Below are positions 11,681 through 23,780 of a DNA stretch of 64,000 nucleotides, piece after piece. Made by a program: the position numbers and the translations under genes. This stretch comes from Nepenthes gracilis (taxonomy: Eukaryota > Streptophyta > Magnoliopsida > Caryophyllales > Nepenthaceae). Where the stretch lies: the NCBI GenBank assembly GCA_033239525.1, contig BSYO01000033.1, forward strand, positions 9,849,501-9,913,500. The letters run 5' to 3'. How positions within the stretch are numbered: position 1 is the first letter of the stretch; each line of letters opens with the position of its first letter. The notes beneath the pieces were generated by a model. It saw nothing but the letters and a program-made list of their open reading frames with translations, did no database searches and was not told the origin of the DNA.

Positions 11681-14487
11681 AAAAATTTTATCCTCAAAAT
11701 TTACATACTTCAATCTTTACTTCAATCCACAAATGAATAGGAATGATTTCTTAGACCTCTTCTTCTTACTCCCACATCACGTCCTTAACTGAAAGATCCT
11801 TCGAGAACATTATAGCTAATGGGATCATTTTATTCCTCAACACTTGATCCTTTTCAACCCAAAATCTAAACTAAATCTTCAACATGAAACAAATTCTAAG
11901 CGATCAACAATGGCTCACGCTCGATCACATGAGAAGGACCATAGACGTATCTTCTCAATCTTCGTACATAGAACACATCATAAAAATTTGCCAAATTTAG
12001 AGATGAGACTAATCTATAAGCCACCCCTTCGATTTGCTGAAAATCCTCAAATTACCCAATGCACCCCGACTTCAATTTATCATTCCACCTTGACCTCACA
12101 ATTCCTCTTCTTAGGAACACTTTTTAAAGTATAGGATCACCTACATTGAACCTCAAATAGAATTTCAGATCAAATCTCCTATTCCAACCTCAAACCAAAT
12201 ATTGGGACCTATGGCCATGGGCCCACATGCTTTCATTGCGCCACTCTGATCGATTGTTTGTCTATAAGTTATCGCTATGTCAAATTCCAACTTGGCTCCC
12301 AATTTCTTATGCGAACTTCCTCCAAAACTTTTGACGCAAACCTCATATCACAATTAGAAGCCTCAAAACTGGAGTACCTTATAACCTCATTCTTCTAGTA
12401 TACCGACAGCCATTCTCGAGGATGGCATCCTGACCTAGTAATGAGCCAACTTCATTATCTTGTCTATCATCATCCAAATTGCCACCAAATTCCTCACTGT
12501 CCAAGGTAGACCTAAAACAAAATCTCAAAAGCTTCTTCTTCTTCTGTTCGGTTTCCTCCTTTAGACACATGAAACACCTTAACATATAAACTGCAATCTC
12601 AGGCCTTATATTTTGCCCACCTACATTGATGCATTTGCAATCACTCAGTTGCACTGCATCAACACATAATCCATACTTTTCTTAGAGGCATGACAGTACA
12701 CTACGGATCCTCCCAATCCATCAGAGATCGACTAAAATTGACATTGTCGTCAATTTATTTTTCAGCTCTTGGAAGCTCTTCTTATAATCATCATTCCATA
12801 TGGACGTTGATTGCTTCTGCATTTATCAAGTTAAAGCAGTTCCTGAAGACTCTCGACCAATCACCCATCATCCAGTTGGACCCGAGGAACACTGCACCTT
12901 CGAGATATTAGTTGGCCTGTTTCCATTTGCCATCACTTCAACCTCCTTCGGATCCACAATGTGCCACTTTGCAATTGATTAAACAAATCATCCATTCTCG
13001 AGAGGGAATACTTATTCGATTTCTAACGATCTATACATAACTTCATCGATCCATCTTTCTTCACCGAAAGGATAAGAGTATTCCATGGTGATACATCGGA
13101 CGAAACTCTTCACCAACAAATCCTGTAAGAGCTGCTTCCATTACTTTAGTTTAAATAAGGCCGTTCTATATAGAGTTCTCAAAATCAATGCCAAACCCAG
13201 CACAACCTCAATAGCAAACTCAAACTCCCGATCATAAGGTAGTCTAGGCTGATCCTCTAGAAAACATTCTCCTTGAAGCCACCTGATTGCTTTGCCGCCA
13301 GTGACTCGGGCAATCTTTAAAAAAGTGGCACATCTAGCCGCTATTGAAGTGGGCTCCATTCTAACGAAGCAAACTCATCCCATGTGATTCATTCCACAAC
13401 ACTCACAAGCTGACCTCATAAATTAGAACCTTAGGGAAGAAGACTTTGCTCCAATTGAGTTTCCTTTATCTTGAGTTTTGGACGTCAATTGAGATATCCA
13501 ACGTAGCCTTGACCTTTTGAGCTCTGGCTCTGATGCTTAGGACTTTTCTAAAAATATTTCTCCCGAAACTATTCCTACTCAATTAATAGGTTCCAATCCA
13601 GCACCTCACTATAAGTTCGTAATCGGAGTGGCACCAATTGCTTCCAAATTGAATCTTGAAGTCCCTACTAAAATTTTCGGGCTTTCAGGGCCTCATTTAA
13701 AACCAATGTGGAGCAAACCAAGGTAGCTCTGAAAACTGCATATTGTACTTAGTTACCATCCTAATTCCTTGCCACAGCCTACCAAACTCAACTCCCTTAA
13801 TCTCCTAGATAATCAATATAAAGAACTTTACCAGAAATGCCTCCCAAAAGACATCCAAGGCTATCTCCTAGTTCCCCTAGCTCCAATTATGGTGTTGGGA
13901 GTCCCACCATCTAATAACCTCGCCATCCAATCTGTACACGGAAAACCTCACTTTGCCCTCTTGGGGCATTTAATAACCTCGAACATTCTTTTCCACCTTC
14001 AGAAGCCCATTTGTTGGCCTCGATTGGATCCAACAATCTCAAATCTCTCAGGCAGGCTCACTTTTGAATCGGTCAAAAGGGTATTCTATCTCACCCCAGA
14101 TCAACTATCTTCCTCTAGGTGACCAATAACCTCAAATACTTTCTCCATCTTCTACAGTCAATTTTTTCTATCTTATTCGGATAAAACTCAACTTCGAGAC
14201 AGATTCACCTTTAAATCAATCAAAGAACGTCCTGCCTTGCACCTATTCTACCAACCTCCTCATAGCAAATAAATCCACTTTCTATCGCTAAATCATTTCA
14301 CCCATTATGTTGCTTATGTAACTCATCATAATCAGATGATTATCCTTCCAATTTAAACCTCAACCTCCACAACTCAAATTTTTTATTATCTGCCATAAAT
14401 AGCACTTATCATGCCAAACATCTAATCGATTATTTATCCAAAATGATCCAAACACCTCTCCTTACTATTTTTCTCTAATTCTATTTC
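11666..14487 (-). pseudogene. Collapsed gag-pol of element E
   Basis: Fragments of a Tekay chromovirus polyprotein remain in the correct order on the minus strand, from low to high coordinates. They are a chromodomain-region scrap (about 11850-11960, 'QVLRNKMIPLA'), an integrase zinc-finger region (about 12540-12620, 'RCFMCLKEE' for the usual CLTCQQVK), reverse transcriptase ('KKDGSMKLCID', about 13030-13080) and the protease/RT junction ('YDREFEFAIEVV', about 13230). Degraded gag follows to about 14450. Stops, frameshifts and large deletions are throughout. The primer-binding site next to the right LTR has decayed (about 14471-14486, with CTCTAATT where CTCTGATA is expected). The region has no coding capacity. 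Confidence 0.75.
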
Positions 14488-17373
14488 TGTCACGATTTCG
14501 AACAAAGTAGGTCAATTTTATAAATAATTAAATTCTAAATAAAAATAAAATAAATCCTAAATCATGCATGATATAACTAGACAAACTATAAAATTTCATC
14601 ATTAAATAATAACTAATATAAGTAGACTCAAAACCTATCATAGGATCTCATCAGACAACCGCCTGGATAATATAACCATGACCTACTCCAAATAGTCGTA
14701 AGGAGAAAAACAAAATAATTACCACAACTCATCTACATCATGTAATAAATCCAACAATTCTTAATATGCAGTCCAAAGACCTTCACTCGATCAATTCTTA
14801 ATAACCAAAATACGATTCAATATAGATCTAATCCAAAAGAACCAAAACATAGCCGACACCATTTATTTAAATAGATGTGATACTCACCGAGAAACATGAT
14901 GCCACATCAGATCTTGACCAACTCCTGCAATATGTAAAAGCTGTCTACTTTGAAAGGACAAAATAGAAAAATGTGGTCCTAAAACTTAACAAGTATCATA
15001 TATATATATAATAATTATTATTATGGCCAATAAATCAGAAGGAGGGTATGTAAACAGATATCACAATGAATAACAAATATAAATCCAATGTCTGAAAACA
15101 AATAGTTGATATAAATCTAAAACACCAATATCAGAAATTCAATCAGCAACTTAGAAATAGAATCCAATATCAAAACTAATGATAGTCTTGTACTTAAATT
15201 GTATATCCAATTGCACAGTTCTGTTGAAACATACAACAAATCGTGATTCAGAGTCAAATCTCACTTGCATAATCAACGACTATAGTTCATATCTGTAACT
15301 CTCAACCATCTCATATCATCGGCTTTATTAGCTTGACAATATTTGAAGCCTGCAACTCTCGGCCATTTTTTATCAATAGTGGCTACATTTTTGTCCTGTA
15401 ACCACTCAGCCATCTTTTATCATAATTAGCTACATTTTAAGCCTACAGCCACTCAACCATCTTTTATCATTATCAGCTACATTTTAGTCCTATAACTACT
15501 CAACCATCTTTTATTATTATTGGCAATATTTTAGGCCTATAACTATTTGATCATGTTTTATCATTATCGGCTATATTTTAGGCCTGCAGCTATTCGGCCA
15601 TCTTTAATTATTATCGGCTACATTTTAGGCTTGTAGTCACTCGGCTATCTTTTATTATAATTGGCTACATTTTAAGCCTACAGCCGCTCAACCGTCTTTT
15701 ATCATTATCAGCTATATTTTAGGCTTCAGCTACTTAGCCATCTTTTATTATTGTCAAAAATTTTTTAGGCAAGTAACTACTCAGTCATCCTTTATCATTA
15801 TTAACTATATTTTAGGCCTATAACTATTCGGTCATCTTTTATCATTATCGGCTATATTTTAAACCTGTATTTGTTCGACTATCTTTTATCATTATCGGTT
15901 ATATTTTATATCTACAGATACTCAGCCATCTTTTATTACTATCAATTATATTTTAGGTCTATAGTTAGTCAACCATCTTTTATCAAAATTGACTATATTT
16001 TAGACATATAACTACTCAACCATCTTTTATCGTTATCGGCTATATTTTAGACCTATAACTATTCAACCATCTTTTATCATTATTGGCTATATTTTAGGCA
16101 TGCAGCTACTCGACTATCTGTTATCATTATCAGATATATTTTAGGTCTACAACTAGTCGACTATCTTTTGTCATTAGATCACACATCGGCCCACTAGGGC
16201 CTTGAACCACTATGGTCCCACAAGGTAGCAACATAGTCCTTGGTAGCTTACATGTCTACTGTTATAAGACCTGGTTCATGCCCATTATGTATAAACATAT
16301 TAATACATGCACATATAGCATCTAGATAATTTTTAGGCTCCCATAAAAATAATAAAACCTTGTAAAATCACAAGATTTAAACAAAACCCCCAAATCAACT
16401 AGTAAATCATACATGCATGTATAAAACAAACATATAGGATGTATAAACATAGCATATATATTAGTAAAATTTTCAAATAGTAACCAAAATACATCAGATA
16501 TTGAAGTTGACCAAAGATATGGCTTATAAATACATGCCTCAACTTTATATCAAATAGGTCTAACAAAAGGATACTCCGAGGTATCCAAACACAACTTTCT
16601 CTCTCCTTTCCTTGCACTTCTCTCCTCTGTGCTGCACTGCCTTCACCCACATGCCTTTTCTTCTCTCCTTCTCCTCCTCCCCTGCACGCGCCTCTCTGTC
16701 TCTCTCCCTTCCTCTTTTCTCTTCTATTCTTCTATCCTTTGCTTTGTCACACTGCCTTTCCTCCTCGCCAATCAGAGCCACAACTCTATTTTGTCCCATT
16801 TACCCATTAACTAAGATTTCAACCAATTTTTCTTAAAATTAATATATACAAACAAAGAATCGACATTAACAAAGAAAAGGATTTTCTTACCTCAATTTCT
16901 TGTGTCTCTTTCGGCAACGACTCATGTGCAACCGCTCTTCTCCTCACATCACGAGTCACTTTTATGGTTAGATTGGGTTGCCATTTGGGGCATCGATTTC
17001 CTTCTCCTCACTGCTGCCACTCTTTCGCCACCTTCCCCCTTTCTCCTTCTTCTTTCCTTCTTTTCTCTTCTCTTTCCTTTCCTACTTCTACTACCCCACT
17101 CTTTTCCCCCCTTCCCTTATATTATTATTATTACTATTATTATTATTATTATTATTAACCAATTGGTGCTCAGGCGCCAACACCGGCGCACCTCAGATGC
17201 AAGCCCATTGGAATCGATACTCAAACGCCTCTCGGGCATGCTTCAAGCACCAGCCCTATTGATTTGAATATCTTTTAAATTTTTATAATATTTAATTAAT
17301 TTTTATTATATCTAAATTATTTAAAATAATAACTAATACTGAAATAAATTTAATAAAAATTTAAGAAATTATA
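14488..17373 (-). repeat. 5' LTR of element E (2886 bp)
   Basis: Window ends are TGTCACG and ATTATA, the latter a mutated TTACA; the target duplication GAACA follows. It is collinear with the left LTR and about 280 bp longer, most of which the minisatellite explains. It holds the same CT-rich tract (about 16590-16740) and a (TTA)n tract (about 17117-17157). Confidence 0.8.
15300..16180 (-). repeat. 47-bp minisatellite in the 5' LTR of E (about 19 copies)
   Basis: Anchors of the form CCATCTTTTATCATT recur every 47 bp from 15364 to 16163, with a first irregular unit near 15307. It is the same unit as at 9832-10393. The array is longer here, so copy number changed after insertion or during reverse transcription. 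Confidence 0.85.
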
Positions 17374-17378
17374 GAACA

Positions 17379-17963
17379 TGATAAGTATGTGAAATAGAAA
17401 GCATGGGTGTGGAGATAGAGCCTATATTACTAACTAGCATGCATGATTCATTAGCAATGTATGTGGTTGGTGCATCAGATATTTCAATTTTATTAGAAAA
17501 CTAAGTTTCGCCATATGCCATGTGGTTAAAATAAGTAGAATCAATAATCCATGAAGAATTATCTAGAGTGGCGAATAGAATAGGTATAGAGATAGAACCT
17601 GCATGAGATAGATACTTATTGACAATTGTCTTAAGATTTGTATTAGATAAAGTAGCAGCTGATGATTTTGGAATCAACTAAACATGCTCAGTGTCAGTGA
17701 CGGCAATAGTGCAAAGTGAAGGAGGGTTTGGATTCTGATATGGGCATCTTTTCTTGGGGAAATTATATTTTAAGTGCCTAATAGCATGACAATACCGACA
17801 TATTTCAGTATTTGATCTAGTGTAGGGATATTGTTGTTTTAGACTAGAAGTTTGTCATGGAGCAGTAAGGACCATCTCTATGTGCTAAAGTGTTTTGGTC
17901 TATAGTCTGATTTCTTTATAAATAAGTTAAATCACAGCATTGTCAAGTGATGGTCGAGGATGT
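17379..17963 (-). pseudogene. Decayed Ty1/copia gag zinc knuckle and protease
   Basis: This minus-strand segment continues the copia fossil across element E. Around 17740-17810 a retroviral zinc knuckle is readable as 'CRYCHAIRHLKYN' (C-x2-C-x4-H, final Cys lost), followed by 'KKRCP'. About 200 bp further (near 17540) is 'WIIDSTYFNHMA', matching the copia protease signature W-x-x-DSGA-x-xHM with the active-site region altered. Stops interrupt the frame. It is joined to the gag fragment at 20415-20990, from which solo LTR S1 separates it. Confidence 0.65.
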
Positions 17964-17968
17964 CTATG

Positions 17969-20409
17969 TGTGACGGACCAGATAAACTAAATATCACCTG
18001 AACATAATGTTCATCAATAATCAAATACAAATCACAATAAACAATCATATAAATATATATAATACATGCACAGGATTCAAAAATATGCCACCAAAGCTGT
18101 GGCTCCGACATCAACCCAAAACATTCAATGTCGGACCCTTAGTAGGAAAAGATGTATGCAAAAATATCAATCCAACATATATATATACATATCCAACAAT
18201 ATCGTAGAAATAAAAATACATCCCTAATAAACTTTCTTTAACCTGAACAACATGAAATATCATGTTTCACTTTCATAAAATAATCCAGTACAAAATAATA
18301 ATCCTGTTCATGATCAAATACAACACCAACCATTCCGGATAACACAAAAATACCACACGAGCTAACAACATCGCCAAAAAATCCGTAATACAACTCAACC
18401 TTCTAGACATCGACCACAACCTATTTACTTTACATCCGTCATCCGAAACTGAAATTAAACTAAATTACAACATCTAGATACAATAAACACTATTCGAAAA
18501 TGCTAAACAATATAAATTATCCATAAGTATAATAATCTAGACTCTTCATGTCCACCTGATTCTTCCATCTTGATTGTCTGGTTCGGGCTCGTGTAATTCA
18601 TTTGAAGGGTTAGTAAAAATAGTAAGGAAGTAAGTCAAATACTCAATAATGTACAAATGTAATCAAAGACAAATACAATATACTTAAAATAAATCGGAGA
18701 AACAAAATAAAGTCATAATGTAGATACATAAGTATAAAACATGATCAAAAGCATTTTCAAAATGCATTTATCTTTCTACATTTTATCTCTAATTCTTTTA
18801 ATTTCTAAAACATGTAAAAATTCATTCATATTTATGAACCAAAGCTACTAGGCCTTACCAGTTAACGGAGTAATAAAACGTGAAACGAAATGTGTATGTT
18901 TTTACACATTCTAAGGAACTACTCACGCAATTCAATGCCCCGTGGTGAGAAATATACCCTTAACCTGATATACGATACCATAATTCTTCTATCACCAAAA
19001 GTTTCCCCATGGTACAGGGGCTTCTTCGATCTACTACTATAATATATTAAGGAATATCAGTGAATATCACCATCTGAAATTCAAATTCTTGGTCCAATTT
19101 TTTTATTACTTATTCTTAAAGAAAATTTCATACTTAATTCTTATCATTTAGTTCCCACTCTTCAAAAAATGATTCATAAATCTTAACAAATTGTGGAGTT
19201 TCCCTTCTTATACTTTTCATAATTTTTTTAATATTATATACCCATATTTCTTATTATACAGTCTTCACATTGCCTCAAATACATGCATAAATTGGCATAG
19301 AGTTTAGAAAAATTAAAAAATTATTACCACATTGAGCTAAATAAAATATCATGACTTCTGAACAATAAATTTTCTCATACGAGGTATCTAACTTATTTTT
19401 CAAAACATACAAAATAACATATGTAAAATACATGTAAACAAATATCAAATAATTAAGATAATCACATTCAAAAAGTTAGAGATTCCGATTTTCAAAACCA
19501 AATTTCACATATAACTAGAAATAATTGGAGAAATTCATGTACAAGGGGCTTGGATTTCCAAATTAACATAATACTTCACAAAACTACGATATTGAGCAAG
19601 AAATTAACATATATGCATATTAAATACATGAATGCATTAAAATCTAAGTTTGGACAGGTATTTGAACAAATATCCAAAAGGAACGAAAACTAAAGAGTAA
19701 CAAAAGAAAGAAAAACATATGAATACATTTGTCTCGACCCGATCTACAAGTTTCTCAATTAGCTCCATGCTGGAAACAGACTCAAGAGTCTCGAGCTTCT
19801 CTTCTCTCTCTTCCGCACTGTGCTCTCTCTCTCTTTCCTCTCTTTGCTCTGTCACCCAAATGGCAGAGAAAAGTTGATTGCGAGGTTAATTACCCAAACT
19901 GGCACCTCGGGTGCCAATCGAGGCCTCCTTGGGTGCACAACACTGGAAATCGTGCCTCAGGCATGCATCGGGTGTGCTTTGGACGTGCCTATACTAGAAA
20001 TTATTCCTTGAGCATGCCTCAGACGCCCATTGAGCATCCTACACTGGAATTGGCACTCAAGTGGGGCTCGAACAACATTCAGGTGACCGTCAAGCCTACA
20101 TTAGGCCTACAACGAGCTAGTTTCGAACACACACTATTTGGGACCTGTTTTGAATCTTCTAACTTAATTTTTTGTATCCTTGGATCTTAATTTTGATTAT
20201 ATTAATTTAAAAAATGGCAATTATTATAATTTAAAATTTAAATTTTATTTACAGATTAACATTTTAATGTTTACAATGCCGACACCTGATTTGCTAATTT
20301 CATATTTTTTAGCTCTTCAATCCAATTTCTCCCATATTCTTTGGCCTCAATTCACATATATTAACTTACTTAACTATAATTAGAATGATTATGAAATTAG
20401 ATCCTTACA
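17969..20409 (-). repeat. Solo LTR S1 (2441 bp)
   Basis: Window ends are TGTGACGG and CCTTACA, the same ends as LTR C. It is flanked by CTATG (17964-17968) and CTACG (20410-20414), a 5-bp duplication with one substitution. No primer site or internal sequence adjoins either end, and copia gag resumes on both sides. This is a solo LTR left by LTR-LTR recombination, inserted in minus orientation. A CT-rich tract (about 19795-19850) and a conserved block (about 19727-19760, minus-strand ...GGGTCGAGACAAATG) mark the leader region. The GC-rich upstream part (about 19900-20120) has many CCTCGGGTGC-like motifs. Confidence 0.85.
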
Positions 20410-20608
20410 CTACGCAATAGTGAGGCTTCAATGGTTTTAAATTTATCATGAAGGGCCATAAAAAATTGGGTGAGTCATAATCTATTAACTTACTTAACTA
20501 TAATTAGAATGATTATGAAATTAGATCCTTACACTACGCAATAGTGAGGCTTCAATGGTTTTAAATTTATCATGAAGGGCCATAAAAAATTGGGTGAGAC
20601 ATAATCTA
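20361..20608. repeat. 124-bp tandem duplication across the S1 junction
   Basis: 20361-20484 and 20485-20608 are identical apart from one base (T at 20475, A at 20599). Each copy holds the last 49 bp of solo LTR S1, its target duplication CTACG and about 70 bp of flanking copia gag. The near-identity shows the duplication is much younger than the LTR insertion. Confidence 0.95.
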
Positions 20609-20990
20609 TCTAGATCATTAAGAAGTTTCTTTAATTTTGTCGGAAACTCTCATTGAGGTCCTGTTGTTACTAATTGATCCCATAAATAGTACATTTTAGA
20701 ATAGAAATCACTTATTATTGTCTAATTTTCAAAAATTTGTTATATAACTCACCCATAACTTGATATAAACATACAAATTTTGCAAAACAGTATCATAGTT
20801 GAAGAAAATATCATATATCTTTATCAGTTTCAAATCAACCAAATAATATATTAATGGATGGAATATATATATATTAACAAACCATGTAATGATCCAATGG
20901 TTAAGGATATCTTAGTCTTCGTTGTAGTCTACAAATGTCGAGTCTATCTTAGAGGCATTTTTTTGTGCTGGTTTGTACTCTCTTGTGACA
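20415..20990 (-). pseudogene. Decayed Ty1/copia gag (UBN2-type) N-terminal part
   Basis: On the minus strand a frame reads 'DFYSKMYYLWDQLVTTGPQ' followed by 'FMALHDKFKTIEASLLR'. That is the typical copia gag pattern in which a short helix 'YFTKLKxLWDEL' precedes 'FLMGLNDxF'. Further upstream, a decayed 'WIITWFVN' stretch near 20880 fits the gag N-terminus. Stop codons and frameshifts are present. This is the 5' coding end of the same element whose later parts lie at 17379-17963 and 7330-9058. Confidence 0.65.
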
Positions 20991-21112
20991 AAACACAATA
21001 ATTTTCGACCTTTGAGAAATGTAAACACAGAGTGAGCCTAGTAATTATAGCTGGGACCATTAAAGATAATTTATATTGTTTGAGAGGCATGATTTTATGG
21101 TAAGGCCATATG

Positions 21113-21162
21113 GGCTTATAAGTTTTTTTTTTTTTTTTTGGTAAGTTATAGGCTTATAAGTT
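21113..21162 (-). mobile_element. Ultra-short LINE-type insertion with 12-bp target duplication
   Basis: The 12-mer GGCTTATAAGTT occurs at 21113-21124 and again at 21151-21162. The 26 bp between them read, on the minus strand, TATAACTTACC followed by 15 A. The end resembles the TTACTTATC-A(n) terminus of the LINE fragment at 36885-37310. A poly(A) tail, a few bases of 3' end and a target duplication are the marks of target-primed reverse transcription with extreme 5' truncation. A SINE source is possible. Confidence 0.6.
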
Positions 21163-22790
21163 ATAAATTAAAGAAATAAGATAGCGTGGCAAAATAAGGA
21201 ATTCAATGAAGTGGGCCTAATTAAGGAAGTGATAAGTGGGCCAAAAATATAAGTGGGCTTCAAAATCGTTGGGCCACCAGATAGGTGAAGGTCGACTAGT
21301 CCACTATATTAAAAATATTTTATATTAATATATTTTGTGAATAGATTAAATATATATTTTGAAATATTCTCAAATATGATGAGGATCAGTATCTAATATA
21401 CACTAAATATTTACAAATATATAAATTCTTGGTATCCATGCCTAACTTATGCTTAACAAGTATAAGTCCATATTTTGTCTAAAATAGTTACGATTGAAGT
21501 GTACCCAAGCTGCACATGTCCGAATTATGTTTAAAATGCTTATGCTCGATGTACGCCGGAATCATACATGTACGCATTCTATCTAGAGTTTTCATATTTG
21601 TGTGCAACCAATACTAGCATGAGCATTGTTTACATAGATTGTCCGCTATTAATGTGCGCTCGAGATGTGCACATGTATTGGAATCTAAGACTTCTGAAGT
21701 GTGCTTATATAGTATATGCTTGCTAAAATGCTACTTTCTAAATGATCACAAATTTTTAACCTAATTTTTAACATCTTCTACCCTTCCAAACACTTTTGAG
21801 GCATGGAAACATGGCAAAAATGGCTACATCTCTAAAAGCTTTTTTTGATATATGTAAATAATCACTTTGAAAAAGCCATTCTTTTTATTTTTAAGATTTA
21901 TTGCCAAGGTTTTTTTTCCTACATCTCTTCATTTATCTCAATTGTTTTATATACATGTTCCAACCTGTAAGCTCTCGTCAAAACATTAGCAATGTGGATA
22001 TTAAGCTTCAGTAGTGTGAAGAGATTTTATGGCACATGAAAAAAAATCAACAAGAAGGTCAAAATGTATCCAATTCCATTACTGGAAGCAAATTCAATAA
22101 ATTCTTTGATAGGGGTCACAAGTCGAAAATAGGTTGGTTAAGGTTAATTATATCCATATCATTTAAACTATAATTTGACTTTTTTAATGCATTATTTTTA
22201 TTTGCTATAAAAATCTGAATGATTTTATTCAATAACTATTTATTATCAAAATTTTTTATTATTATTAAAAATATTGTCTTGTTTTACTTATGATTCTATA
22301 TTATTGCTAATATTTGTTATACATAATTATTATGATTTATGTCTAAATTTAATTATACTTTATGTATATTATATATTTTAATATGTCATACTTTTGCAAT
22401 TTTAAAAATGGTTAAAATATTTTTAAAATTAGGAATTCCCAAATCTTTTTCACACCAATTAAATCACAGCATGTAGCGAACAATCAAATGAAAGTACCAT
22501 GTACAGGCTTCAGTTTTGTGATGAGTTTTGGGAGACGATGCAGCTAAAACAGTGCGTTTGGAGTTGGAATATTAGCCAACATCCAACGACTAAGACGATG
22601 TGTTTTGCTAACCAAATTCATCAAAATGTTGTGCTCAATTCATCTTCTTCACGTAATGATGAACTGTGAAACAAATAGCGACGGTGCCATTCGGCCGTCG
22701 GAGGTGACAGTGGTAAGAAATGGCAACCGGTGATAGTGGATATCCACAATAGTGAATCAAGATAACAAAAACATCAGTAGAGTTAGCGAC
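21163..22790. other. Intergenic AT-rich stretch without a recognised gene
   Basis: I see no coding frame of interest. 21480-21840 carries the inverted partner of the dispersed repeat at 6880-7300 (motifs AAGTGTGCTTAT, CTATCTAGAG and CATACATGTACG). 22150-22440 is plain AT-rich sequence. Confidence 0.5.
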
Positions 22791-23254
22791 AATGGAGATC
22801 CACGATTATGAACCAAGATGAGAGAAACATCTGTAGTCAATCCTTCTGGCGACAAACGTAGAAATCGACGATGAAGTAACCTTCAAAGCACACAGCATGA
22901 GAATTAGGTACTCAGATTTAGGGCACATATATCCGATAATGAGAGAAATTGACAGTTGGCTGGATAACCCGCTACTAAGATTTAGAACACATATATCCCA
23001 CAACGAGAGAAATTAAGAGAATTCAAAAATCAAAATGAGCAAAAGTTAGAGTGATGAGCTCTGTGAATTAAAGATTTACGTATTAAATATCTCAATGTTT
23101 ATAAGGAATAGGACAATTTATAGGGAAGCCTACTCTAGCTACATAAACAAGTAAATAAATGTTAAGAATATTTATAGGATATTTTTATGAGAAAAATACA
23201 ATATTGTAGAATATTATATTAATATGGCTAGTTCAGGCCCCTACACTCTCCTGC
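22791..23254 (-). repeat. Possible copia-type LTR fragment
   Basis: On the minus strand the segment starts TGTAGGGGCC at 23254 and is preceded by a purine-containing CAGCTGCAGGAGAG. It contains a CCCTATAAATT TATA-like element (about 23120) and TCTCTCGTTGTGGGATATATG, which recurs in diverged form about 70 bp further. This looks like the beginning of a copia LTR, but the other end, a target duplication and internal coding sequence were not found. Low confidence. Confidence 0.3.
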
Positions 23255-23780
23255 AGCTGCAGGTTGCATATTATGTCTGCAACCCGCAGCATCTACCAAC
23301 TCCACTATGAACAGGTATTCAACCCTGTGCTGCCAGGAACTATTATTACTCATCTACTGTTACAAGTGTAATATTTGCTAAACCTATATCGTACAAGTAC
23401 AGGATTAACCGGGAAATCTTGCCCAATTTTACTGTTGTCTCTCCCTCTCTCGTTCTGTAGGAATGAGTAATTTAGCTGAATTAGCACTCATTTACCGTTG
23501 CATCAAAAAAACAAAGGCCACCACGTTTTGCGCTTGAACAGATCGCAGATGCTTTAGATTGCCATTGATCAAAAAACACAAGGATCATTCAATTTCAAAT
23601 TCAACTAGAGAAAAAGCATGGCAAACAGGACCTATATGTTAGCTGCAGAACTAAACCATTCGAAACGCAAAATAGGAAGCCGCTAATCCATCCAGATACA
23701 CATAGACTAAACTATATAATCTCGTCTACCCTACCTCACAAACAAAAATCCCATGCTTTTCTTCCCCTAATCTTTCATCT

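Larger units (their letters stand above)
9059..17373 (-). mobile_element. Element E: full-length but degraded Tekay-type Ty3/gypsy element
   Basis: An 8315-bp minus-strand element with two LTRs (9059-11665 and 14488-17373), a polypurine tract next to the left LTR (11666-11680) and a decayed internal region. It sits inside the copia fossil. The flanking pentamers are GAATA (9054-9058) and GAACA (17374-17378), a 5-bp target duplication with one substitution. The internal region is only 2.8 kb, against about 7 kb for a complete element such as A, so several kilobases have been lost by deletion. Heavy decay and the imperfect duplication suggest it is among the older insertions here. Confidence 0.85.
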
